NCBI GenBank assembly: GCA_003648225.1
Contig: QMOL01000073.1
Location: 1-10,311 of the forward strand
Direction: 5' to 3'
From: Chlamydiota bacterium
GTDB lineage: Bacteria > Auribacterota > UBA3054 > B51-G9
DNA: 10,311 bases
Part shown: in pieces, positions 1 to 6,600 of the stretch
How the letters are laid out: each line of letters opens with the position of its first letter
Position numbering within the stretch: position 1 is the stretch's first letter
Translations under genes and position numbers: made by a program
Notes under the pieces: generated by a model
What the model saw: the letters and a program-made list of their open reading frames with translations, nothing else
Told to the model about the DNA's origin: nothing
Database searches by the model: none

Positions 1-384
1 AGAGTAAGACGCGTGATGGTCGAAAACGGTTGTAACACCGTTTTTAACACATTGCGCGATTGTCCACCGTGCCGACAAGCGGACATCGTCAATAGTTAAC
101 GCGTTATCGAGTTTCCACCACAGATTTTCCAGAACATCGAGAAAAGTTTCGCATGGCGGGACTGAAAGACCGGTGGCTAAAGCGGAATAAAAATGGTGAT
201 GCGCGTTAACAAATCCGGGAACAATGAGTCGACCGTCAACTGACATTTGTTCGATATTTTCATCCAGTTCATTTTGATGAACGATATTTTCAATAAATTT
301 ACCGTTAATAATGATGGCATGATTTTTGATTATATCCTTACCGGTATAAATTATTCCATTAGTAATTGCGAATTTATTTTTCAT
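1..384 (-). CDS. ssnA: SsnA-type amidohydrolase, N-terminal part (runs off left edge)
   Basis: The 128 codons visible are open to the window edge, so the C-terminal two thirds or more is missing. The protein belongs to the metal-dependent amidohydrolase superfamily, which hydrolyses C-N bonds in purines, guanidines and related compounds. A small beta-sandwich strand region (residues about 4-55) leads into the first metal motif VNAHHHFYSAL (59-69), with the H-x-H pair at H62/H64. The later stretches NLWWKLDNAL (87-96) and DHHAS (122-126) match what I remember of E. coli SsnA, a putative aminohydrolase, better than guanine deaminase or TrzN/AtzA chlorohydrolases. SsnA is often found with selenium-dependent purine or xanthine catabolism genes, but none is visible here. 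The ATG at 384 is preceded by GAGG with a 5-nt spacer, which supports this start. The substrate is unknown. Family assignment is firm; the SsnA subgroup is likely. Confidence 0.8.
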   Translation of the reverse strand, partial: MKNKFAITNGIIYTGKDIIKNHAIIINGKFIENIVHQNELDENIEQMSVDGRLIVPGFVNAHHHFYSALATGLSVPPCETFLDVLENLWWKLDNALTIDDVRLSARWTIAQCVKNGVTTVFDHHASYS

Positions 385-389
385 AATTT

Positions 390-393
390 CCTC
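390..393 (-). promoter_or_regulatory. Shine-Dalgarno site of the SsnA-like gene
   Basis: Minus-strand GAGG sits 5 nt upstream of the ATG at 384. It is one of only two convincing ribosome binding sites in the window, and it fixes the start of this gene. Confidence 0.6.
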
Positions 394-460
394 ACGAATT
401 TTTAACCACGAATAGAAACAAATGAATCCTCCTTCGGCGGACTTTCAGCACGGATTAATT
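393..460 (-). repeat. Dispersed-repeat-like leader of the SsnA-like gene
   Basis: CACGAAT occurs at 393-399 and again at 407-413 on the plus strand, so the minus strand carries two ATTCGTG blocks 14 nt apart just before the gene. Next to them, 427-441 can fold into a short hairpin (TCC.CC / GG.GGA, one mismatch, 3-nt loop). The remainder of the 385-618 spacer is T-rich. Apart from the octamers at 574-589 I see no gene, RNA or clear promoter in it. The pattern resembles interspersed intergenic repeats of environmental bacteria, but only a genome-wide search could confirm copies. Confidence 0.4.
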
Positions 461-573
461 TTTTCGTTTTGGTTTTGTTTATTTTCTTCAATATTTCAGT
501 TGATTAATAATATTCGTTTTTTAAGATTTAAAAATAACTTTTAATATTAATTTTTTCTTTTTCATTCGTTTTT

Positions 574-589
574 AATTAGTGAATTAGTG
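574..589 (-). repeat. Two tandem CACTAATT octamers
   Basis: The plus strand reads AATTAGTG twice in a row, so the minus strand has CACTAATT CACTAATT. These fit the same CAYYAATY consensus as the long octamer array at 3563-3650 and the short one at 9011-9042. They lie in the spacer between the PFK-like gene and the SsnA-like gene, upstream of the latter on its own strand. Confidence 0.55.
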
Positions 590-618
590 GCTATAGTAGT
601 GATTGATATTTTTTCATT

Positions 619-1572
619 CTAAATCATTGCAATTAGTGTTTTATAATTCTTAGGTAATTTGCGCGGGGTGTTTATTGCTTCAAACAGCGGCACGATTTCA
701 AATGAAATTTTGCTTTTTCCATCATTGGAAAAACGATTGGCAATTAAAATATTTGTTTCCTGCTTTGCCGTTCTTAAAGCTAAGCGGACAGCCGCTTTAC
801 CCACAAGAGTTCCGAGTTTAACATCTTGTTTTGATATATGCTTACTGTCGAACATTTTCCCCGGATTAATGATAAAGGCGAAAGATTCCAGGTCAAGTTT
901 TTTAGTAATGATTTTTGATAATGCGGTAGAAATATTTTGATTAGCGGTATTAATTCTTTTCAATCCTGCATTTCTGATTTCCTGTGAAGTAAAAATAACT
1001 GCCGCATTATATTTTTTTATTTTCTTTGAGACCGCGGTGCAGAATTTCTCTTCATCAAAAACTGTTTCACAAGTTAAAGATAAAACTTTTTCTTTTTCAG
1101 ATATCAATGATGATGCTCCGGCTGTCAGCCATCCATTATGATCGCCGTCAATTTCGATTATTCCTATGCGGCAATTATCGCGGGAATTTTTTCTGATTGA
1201 AAGCATATCGTTTCCGAGACCAGCACACCACTTCAAAGCGGAACCAAAGCCGTAACTAAAATCATTAAAAGGAATGCTGTTGTATGGACAAGCAGGAATA
1301 AAAACACATCTTGCGTCAATATTTTTTTCACGGAAGTGCAGACCGAACCGGCTTGCCGTCATCATAATTTTCTTTCCGCCGATAATGAAGATATCATTTG
1401 GAATAGAATTATCGATTAGGTTATCGATTTCATTTTCATTTTGCGGAGAAGTAAAATCAGTATATTTTTTTTTGATTTCAGATGATAAAGAATCTATAAG
1501 CGGTTGAGCAAATATTCCATCTGAACATTTGTTAATAATAACTGCCCTGCGGTTATTTTTTGATTTCTTCAT
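619..1572 (-). CDS. Phosphofructokinase-fold protein lacking catalytic motifs (probable pseudoenzyme)
   Basis: At 317 residues it is about the length of a short bacterial 6-phosphofructokinase. Landmarks follow PFK order: an N-terminal strand (10-20), IFIIGG (61-66) where PFKs have IGGDGS or IGGDDS, PYNS (96-99) where they have the catalytic TIDND, then GFGSAL (108-113), EIDGDHNGWLTAG (140-152), close to the EVMGRDAGWLTAG type of PPi-dependent PFKs, and LGTLVGKAAV (253-262). The tail EIVPLFEAINTPRKLP (292-307) also resembles the PFK C-terminus. The Asp of GGD, the Asp residues of TIDND, the Arg of MGR and the GH-QRGG segment all appear missing. The frame is intact, so this is not simply a decayed gene. 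I infer a pseudoenzyme, perhaps a sensor or regulatory subunit, or an enzyme with another substrate. It reads divergently from the cobalamin operon. The ATG at 1572 lacks a Shine-Dalgarno site but sits at the predicted transcription start. The fold call comes from motif order only. Confidence 0.65.
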   Translation of the reverse strand: MKKSKNNRRAVIINKCSDGIFAQPLIDSLSSEIKKKYTDFTSPQNENEIDNLIDNSIPNDIFIIGGKKIMMTASRFGLHFREKNIDARCVFIPACPYNSIPFNDFSYGFGSALKWCAGLGNDMLSIRKNSRDNCRIGIIEIDGDHNGWLTAGASSLISEKEKVLSLTCETVFDEEKFCTAVSKKIKKYNAAVIFTSQEIRNAGLKRINTANQNISTALSKIITKKLDLESFAFIINPGKMFDSKHISKQDVKLGTLVGKAAVRLALRTAKQETNILIANRFSNDGKSKISFEIVPLFEAINTPRKLPKNYKTLIAMI

Positions 1573-1579
1573 ACATATA

Positions 1580-1608
1580 ATTTTATCAGAGGCTGGTTAT
1601 CATGTCAA
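1580..1608 (-). promoter_or_regulatory. Sigma70-type promoter of the PFK-like gene
   Basis: On the minus strand TTGACA (1603-1608) is followed after exactly 17 nt by TAAAAT (1580-1585). Only 7 nt separate the -10 box from the ATG at 1572, so transcription should begin at or within a nucleotide or two of the start codon. This gives a leaderless or near-leaderless mRNA. Confidence 0.65.
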
Positions 1609-1631
1609 CAACATTATGAGTACATAGTATA

Positions 1632-1660
1632 TTGATTATAAAGCGGAATTCTGCTATAAT
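1632..1660 (+). promoter_or_regulatory. Sigma70-type promoter of the cobalamin operon
   Basis: TTGATT (1632-1637), a 17-nt spacer and TATAAT (1655-1660) put the start of transcription near 1667. That is only a few bases before the first strand of the riboswitch P1 helix, exactly where a riboswitch promoter should lie. It is divergent from the PFK-like promoter, and the two -35 boxes are 23 nt apart. Confidence 0.75.
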
Positions 1661-1669
1661 GAGTGAAGT

Positions 1670-1834
1670 ATTATCAGGAGCCTGTGAAATATACTCCACA
1701 GGCAGGGAAGCCGGTGAGAATCCGGCGCGGGACCGCCGCTGTAACTGTCCACGCAACTTCCATAAGCCACTGTCATAAAATGACGGGAAGGCGGGAGAAG
1801 CAAAAGTCAGAAGCCAGAAGACCGGCCTGATAAT
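1670..1834 (+). promoter_or_regulatory. Cobalamin (AdoCbl-type) riboswitch aptamer
   Basis: The conserved blocks occur in order: GGGAAGCCGGTGAGAATCCGG (the GGGAA--GGTG--AATCC core) at about 1704-1724, the GACCGCCGCTGTAACTG region at 1731-1747, the B12 box GCCACTG at 1766-1772, and the closing AAGCCAGAAGACCGGCC element at about 1811-1827. The ends pair perfectly as helix P1 (ATTATCAGG at 1670-1678 with CCTGATAAT at 1826-1834), which sets the borders. Known riboswitches of this class bind coenzyme B12 and repress B12 uptake and synthesis genes. Here the downstream genes are a secreted protein and cobO, with an intrinsic terminator between. Confidence 0.95.
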
Positions 1835-1850
1835 TAATATGATTTAAAAA

Positions 1851-1943
1851 ATCCGTCATTTCTTCGGCATCAAGAGCGACGGCGAATAGTGAAAGCTACG
1901 CGCAATCTCCTCATTTGCACCCGATCCGAAGAAGCAACCGGAT
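1851..1943 (+). promoter_or_regulatory. Candidate antiterminator fold of the riboswitch expression platform
   Basis: TTCTTCGGcATC (1860-1871) can pair with GATCCGAAGAA (1923-1933), 11 bp with one bulged C, and an outer ATCCG/CGGAT clamp (1851-1855 with 1939-1943) can close it. This helix uses 1923-1928 and 1939-1943, which the terminator also needs, so the two folds exclude each other. CGGCG at 1880-1884, in the enclosed loop region, could pair with CGCCG at 1734-1738 in the aptamer L5 region, as in the kissing loop of this riboswitch class. The pairings are read by eye and have not been energy-minimised. Confidence 0.45.
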
Positions 1944-1954
1944 TGGGATTTTTT
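1920..1954 (+). terminator. Intrinsic terminator after the cobalamin riboswitch
   Basis: CCCGATCCG (1920-1928) pairs with CGGATTGGG (1939-1947), 9 bp including one G-U, around a 10-nt loop. It is followed within one base by six T residues (1949-1954). Its place between aptamer and first codon indicates control by premature termination. Confidence 0.75.
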
Positions 1955-1977
1955 ATTTCCCAAAACATTTAAAAGCA

Positions 1978-2068
1978 GCCGCTAAGGCACAAAGAAAAAT
2001 TAAGATTCATTGAATAATAATTTGAAATTATTATATTTGTATTCTTGGTGTCTTAGAGTCTTAGTGGC
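1978..2068 (+). repeat. Imperfect inverted-repeat element, about 91 bp
   Basis: GCCGCTAAG (1978-1986) pairs with CTTAGTGGC (2060-2068; one G-T). The flanks continue similarly (GCACAAAGAAAAA against TTCTTGGTG). An inner AT palindrome pairs 2014-2023 with 2025-2034. The right arm holds two GTCTTAG copies 8 bp apart (2050-2056 and 2058-2064). It resembles a small non-coding dispersed repeat or MITE-like element, placed between terminator and start codon. No copy number or target duplication can be judged from one window. Confidence 0.45.
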
Positions 2069-2079
2069 AATAAAAACCT

Positions 2080-2985
2080 ATGAAAAAGAATAATTTTATA
2101 TTTTCAATCATCTTTTTTTGTGGATTGCAATCGACAATTTATGCCGATACATTCTCGAACAACTGGGCAATGGAAATCATTAAATATGAGCCCGGGAACA
2201 ATGTTTTCGGAGCATACACTAACGCCAATACAGCTTTAGGTCCCGCATCGAGATTTACATATGCTGATAAAGAGATGACAAATGCGGCAAGCGTAACAAT
2301 TATTAATCCGCCATGGCAATCGGATCAAATAGTATCTATTGGTATTGGAGGAAAGTTAATTGTAAAGATGGGAACGGAGGTAAGAAATTATAATGATCCT
2401 GAGCATCCTTATGGAGTTGATTTGCTTATTTTCGGCAATACACTTTTCGCATATATTGATGACGAAGGACTTCCTCAGACAAATCCTTGGTATGCGACAT
2501 CAGAAGAGCCGGCAGAGATTTGGGTAAGTGCGGATTTAACCAACTGGTTTATGGCGACAAATTGTTTTGCTGATTCACTAATGCCGACCCAATCAGTTGA
2601 TTTGAACGGTCATACATCAAATTATCTTTTTCCGCCGAACCCGGCTTTACTGACAAATGACTGGACCAGTCTATCGGGAACGTGGTCATACTCAAACACA
2701 GTTGCGGCTTATGAAGGTTCAGCAGGTGGTGCACCTGTTGATTTATCACAATTAAAGACATCATCGGGCCAATCAACGAATTTATCGTTTATAAATTATG
2801 TAAAGATAGAAAATCCACGAACTGAAGACGCGGCTGAAATTGACGCGATTGCCTCAGTACCGATATTACCTGAGCCATACTATTTATTATTTATAATTAA
2901 ATATTTATTATTTATCAGCCGGAAATCATTAATCCAATATTACCCGCTTCGAGTCGAAGCGGGCTACACAATAATCCAACAATGA
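2080..2985 (+). CDS. Secreted PEP-CTERM-like surface protein under cobalamin riboswitch control
   Basis: A clear signal peptide (KKN, a hydrophobic run at residues 5-16, likely cleavage near YA-D22/23) begins a 301-residue protein. The body is beta-rich: GIGGKLIVKM (87-96), then GVDLLIFGNTLF, then AEIWVSADLTNWF. This resembles a family of bacterial 'cell surface proteins' with a G-GG-I-V ... DF-VF-NAF ... V-VS-DG pattern. My recollection that such proteins sit in cobalamin loci is an inference here. The tail has P264-E265-P266, a hydrophobic run (267-280) and R281-K282, the layout of a PEP-CTERM exosortase signal, but 19 extra residues follow. The gene lies directly behind a cobalamin riboswitch and terminator, and its stop overlaps the cobO start (ATGA), so translational coupling is likely. 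A role in binding or handling corrinoids at the surface is plausible, not shown. No Shine-Dalgarno site precedes the ATG. Confidence 0.8.
   Translation: MKKNNFIFSIIFFCGLQSTIYADTFSNNWAMEIIKYEPGNNVFGAYTNANTALGPASRFTYADKEMTNAASVTIINPPWQSDQIVSIGIGGKLIVKMGTEVRNYNDPEHPYGVDLLIFGNTLFAYIDDEGLPQTNPWYATSEEPAEIWVSADLTNWFMATNCFADSLMPTQSVDLNGHTSNYLFPPNPALLTNDWTSLSGTWSYSNTVAAYEGSAGGAPVDLSQLKTSSGQSTNLSFINYVKIENPRTEDAAEIDAIASVPILPEPYYLLFIIKYLLFISRKSLIQYYPLRVEAGYTIIQQ
2881..2915 (+). repeat. 14-bp direct repeat inside the hydrophobic tail
   Basis: TATTTATTATTTAT occurs at 2881-2894 and 2902-2915, offset by 21 bp (7 codons). The protein therefore repeats YLLFI in frame (268-272 and 275-279). It looks like an in-frame tandem duplication that lengthened the membrane segment of the PEP-CTERM-like tail. 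Confidence 0.7.
2943..2963 (+). repeat. Perfect hairpin repeat inside the gene end
   Basis: CCCGCTTCGA and TCGAAGCGGG form a perfect 10-bp inverted repeat around a single G. No T-run follows, so it is not an intrinsic terminator. It lies in frame within the last codons of the secreted protein and 18 nt before the cobO ATG. It looks like a GC-rich dispersed repeat unlike its AT-rich surroundings. It may have extended the reading frame, or it may affect the cobO translation start. Confidence 0.55.
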
Positions 2986-3497
2986 AAGGTTATATTCAAG
3001 TTTATACCGGAAACGGTAAAGGGAAAACCACCGCGGCGCTCGGGCTCGCTTTACGTGCATCGGGAGCGGGATTGAAGGTATATTTTGCTCAATTCATAAA
3101 AGGAATGGATTATAGTGAGCTTTATTCTGTCAAGAGATTATCGGATAATATCACATTAAAGCAATATGGTCGAGAATGCTTTATCTATAAGGAACCTGAT
3201 GAAGAAGATTTCAAAGTTGCGCGTAATGGATTTAGCGAAGTGACTAAGATAATTGCGGAAGGCAAGTATGACATTGTAGTTCTTGATGAAATAAACATTG
3301 CTATTTACTACAAATTAATATCTGTGGAAGAAGTTTTAGAATTACTTGACAATAAACCTGAAAATGTAGAATTAGTTTTAACGGGCAGAAACGTAGATAA
3401 AAAGATTATTGAACGTGCGGATTTAGTAACCGAAATGAAAGAAATAAAGCATTATTATCAGAAAGGAATTCACGCGCGAAAAGGGATTGAATCGTAA
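2982..3497 (+). CDS. cobO: Cob(I)yrinic acid a,c-diamide adenosyltransferase (CobO/CobA/BtuR type)
   Basis: This cytoplasmic enzyme moves the 5'-deoxyadenosyl group of ATP to the Co(I) of corrinoids, giving adenosylated forms for de novo synthesis or salvage (EC 2.5.1.17). All 171 residues fit the family, though it is slightly shorter than E. coli BtuR because the N-terminal extension is missing. Visible motifs are the P-loop GNGKGKTT (10-17), the LDEIN strand with acidic residues (101-105), LVLTGR (131-136) and the C-terminal signature GIHARKGIE (162-170). The ATG overlaps the previous stop by 4 bp and has no Shine-Dalgarno site, so initiation is probably coupled to the upstream gene. Both genes lie downstream of the cobalamin riboswitch and should be switched down by AdoCbl, the cofactor form this enzyme makes. 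No other cobalamin genes are visible in the window. Confidence 0.93.
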   Translation: MKGYIQVYTGNGKGKTTAALGLALRASGAGLKVYFAQFIKGMDYSELYSVKRLSDNITLKQYGRECFIYKEPDEEDFKVARNGFSEVTKIIAEGKYDIVVLDEINIAIYYKLISVEEVLELLDNKPENVELVLTGRNVDKKIIERADLVTEMKEIKHYYQKGIHARKGIES

Positions 3498-3530
3498 TTG
3501 CGCAATATTAAATTTAGTATAATATAATAT

Positions 3531-3557
3531 GGGAGTTATGGGAGTTATGGGAGTTAT
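3531..3557 (+). repeat. 9-bp tandem repeat, three perfect copies
   Basis: GGGAGTTAT occurs three times in a row. It follows AT-rich sequence with two overlapping TATAAT matches (3518-3523 and 3523-3528), for which I find no good -35 partner. It directly precedes the octamer array of the same spacer. Confidence 0.85.
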
Positions 3558-3562
3558 GTTTT

Positions 3563-3658
3563 CACCAATCCATTAATCCACCAATCCATTAATCCATTAA
3601 TCCACCAATCCACCAATCCATTAATCCACCAATCCATTAATCCACCAATCCACTACTC
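3563..3658 (+). repeat. 8-bp tandem array of two variants, CACCAATC and CATTAATC
   Basis: Eleven exact octamers run without spacers from 3563 to 3650. Writing A for CACCAATC and B for CATTAATC, the order is A B A B B A A B A B A. A degenerate unit (CACTACTC) ends at 3658, 8 nt before the next gene's TTG. The two variants differ only at the YY of CAYYAATC. The array is an obvious substrate for slippage. The whole 3498-3666 spacer holds nothing else I can support. Confidence 0.9.
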
Positions 3659-3666
3659 TATTTCCA

Positions 3667-6600
3667 TTGCAACACGAAACATCACAGAAGAGGGGCGGGG
3701 CGTTAATCATCGTATTACTGCTGCTTACAATTTTCAGTTTGCTGGCAGTTTACATGACAATCAACACTTCCGCGTCACTGGATTCGGCACGGTTGGCATT
3801 ATGCAACAGTGCAGTTAATTCTGTGCTTAAATCCGGCAGACAGCATGCGGCTGCCCTTTTACGTGATGATTTATTTGTGAATGGTTACGATTCATTTTCA
3901 GACGAGTGGTATGTTAAGAGTACATCATCGAACAAGTTTTCGAAATGGTTTTATTTGCCTGGACCAATAAGAGGTACGCGTTGTCGATACCGGTTTTACA
4001 TTGAGGATATCAAGCCGTCAAAAGAACATCCTGATGATTATCAGCCGTTATTGCCGGTTGCGTGGTCTGATGGTAAATGGGTACCGACCGATGATATTAA
4101 CGCGGTTAGCAAAAGTGATTTAAAGGGATTGATAAAACGGTTTGATAATTCATCTACAAACGAGCTTAAATTAAATCGTGTAACGGCTGAATTAGCTGAT
4201 GACCGTGATAGCAATAATTATCTTTCTGACATTAATGTTCCCGACACTGAAGCGATAACATTTGATATTATAGCCGACAAAACGGATACGCGTTGGATTC
4301 ATTTTGATGACACAATGCGGCTTGGCCGGTATTACGAGCAGCGAGCTTCGCACAATTTTTTTTTAATTAAAGACGCGGAACTTTTTTATAACAATGATAC
4401 CGGAAAAACAAATGCAGCGGTGAAACTTGATAATAAGCCAATGTCGCATTTGCCCGGTTGGAGCGAATATTCAAAAATGCGTAATGAAGCCGGATTACCG
4501 ATGTGGTATCCCGGAATGTGGAACAATTTAGTAGCGATAACCGGTGCGGGAAGAAATTTAAAGAAGCAGAATGTAATAAGCAATACAATTGACACATTAT
4601 TTTTTGAAGATGATAATTACAACCGTTTTATGCCCACCGGAATTTTCAGACAAACGGTAACATTTGTCGGCTGGTTCTCATCGCTAAACGAATTACAGGC
4701 ATTTAAAACGCGAGCCGCGCGGGATAGAGGATCGATATTCACGTTAACGAATTCCGCTCCGGACGGGCTATTAATTACGAATGTAAATCCGGAAACCGAT
4801 TATCGGATGACGCTTTACACCGGCAATCCTCTTCCGGAGAAATTAAATGCGTCGGCGAGTTTTTTTGGAATGGACTCCCTTCAGGAAATAGAATTTTCAA
4901 AAGACGGTGTCGCGGTATTTAACAAAGGTAGACCGGCGACGTCCCACGCGTACCGAAGGGGAAATTATCTTGAGTTAATTATTCGTTCGCCGGAAGAGGG
5001 TATATCTAAGGATCGGCCTTTTTTTATTGACAGCGCGATACTTGAGCAGCCGGAATTCATCACATTTCACAACAATTCCAAAGATGCGATAAATCTTCGT
5101 TCATGGCGATTAGGCTACAAATGCGGAGGTTTAATTTTTTATTCATCACCTTTTGGAACATCATCATATTATTCAGTTAAATCTGCGGAGCGGGTTGAGA
5201 ATCCGTCACCTGTAATTCCGCCGAATTCATCATTAATTCTAACCGATGATTTGCCTATATTCGATCGTTTTTCCGGAGCAAACAAAAATGGTATCTGGGG
5301 AGATAACGCGGGAGAAAACGTTCCGGCAATACAAGTATCATCCTGGGCGCCCGAATTTAAGATAGAATCCATAAAATCCATAAAAACTTATTCACAGAAA
5401 AGTACCGCAAATAAAAAACATCCGTGGGAAACCGATTGGGAAATTAAAATAGATGGCGTTAACTGGTCAGACAAAATCTCAAATCTAAAAAATGAAGTCG
5501 TCCTCTTCGATGCAGATGGAAAAAATGAAAAGTTCTCTCCTGTGCCGGGAGTGATTGTAGGTCAAAATGAACATTCGCTGATTATTCGATTTGCCGGTTC
5601 GGGCAAGCGATTTAAGATTAATAAGGATTCGATATTAAGATTTGCGGGATTATCCGATATAATAAGCGAATATTATCTTTTAAATTCCGAGGGGAAAATT
5701 GCGGCGCTACTCCACAAGCCCCAGAAGGTAAAGCGTAAAGACAAAGCTATTATGTTTAAAAGACTTTTCTCCGGTAAATTAGAGAGTGAGGAAATAAATT
5801 GGAGAACAGTTGCGCGTCAAATAGGAATTCAGAAATCCGACTATCGCCTTATCAATAACAATACATACGAATCCCCTATTAAGAAATCCGAGATTTTAGA
5901 CGCACTTAGAATAACCATTTCAAATGACTGGTATTTGTGCAACTCACGATTTTTAAAGTTCAGTGATGCGCAAAGTCAACCGATAAATAACATTCGAATA
6001 ATAAAAGACAAGGTAAAAATAAAGAGGATTGAGGGCAGTAAGATTATTTTTGACGGTGGCTCACCCGGATTTCCAATTGGCTTGCCTGGCATTTTCGCGA
6101 GCAAACTTTTTATTAAAAATATGGTTCCCCTATCAATCCAATCGTTTAGCGATTCATCATGTGAGTTATTACTTCCCAACAATTTTGCAGCGATGCAAAC
6201 CGTAAATAAAGCCGCGGTAATTTCTCCTGACGGGGCATCAGGCGGTATTCATATATTTGGAGTGCCGGGTGATATAATTTATCAATGGACCAATTTGCCA
6301 AAGATAAGTTCCGCGGTAAAGTTAACATTAGCCGGTTATGGTATTCGGGCGCCTTTTTTTCCAAAGACAACATTTGAGCGAAACGTGTTAACGAACAGGA
6401 CATTAGAGCTTTCGATTTCGATTTGGGATAAGGATAAGATAAAATACGTTTCGCTTATCAGCAAGAGATCTTTTGATTCATCCGGCAGAATTTTTCTTGG
6501 AAAAGTTCCCGGAAAATTTTTGAAGTCAGGACAGTTAAGAGTTAAAATTACAACTCATAATATATTAACACCCGGTAAGTCTTCATTATGGTTACGCGGG

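Noticed and set aside
659..940. Plus-strand frames inside the PFK-like gene (also 1274-1507)
   Set aside because: They are shadows of the minus-strand gene, with no start signals and no family resemblance.
1851..1943. Integron attC-like folded site
   Set aside because: No GTTRRRY/RYYYAAC core pair is found at its ends and there are no cassette genes. The expression-platform explanation fits better.
2943..2963. Perfect hairpin as an intrinsic terminator of the secreted-protein gene
   Set aside because: No T-run follows, and cobO starts 18 nt later in overlap with this gene.
3518..3528. Promoter for the GspK-like gene from overlapping TATAAT matches
   Set aside because: The best -35 candidate (TTGCGC at 3498-3503) is 14 or 19 nt away and weak. 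In AT-rich sequence this is not enough to call a promoter.
3531..3658. Tandem repeats as a CRISPR array
   Set aside because: Units are 8-9 bp and directly adjacent, with no spacers, and no cas gene is near.
3529..3667. Phase-variable translation: an ATG at 3529 is in frame with the GspK-like gene and 8-bp units would shift frame
   Set aside because: The frame from 3529 meets TAA at 3574 in the first CATTAATC unit, and further TAA codons arise from later units, so no fusion product is possible in this allele.
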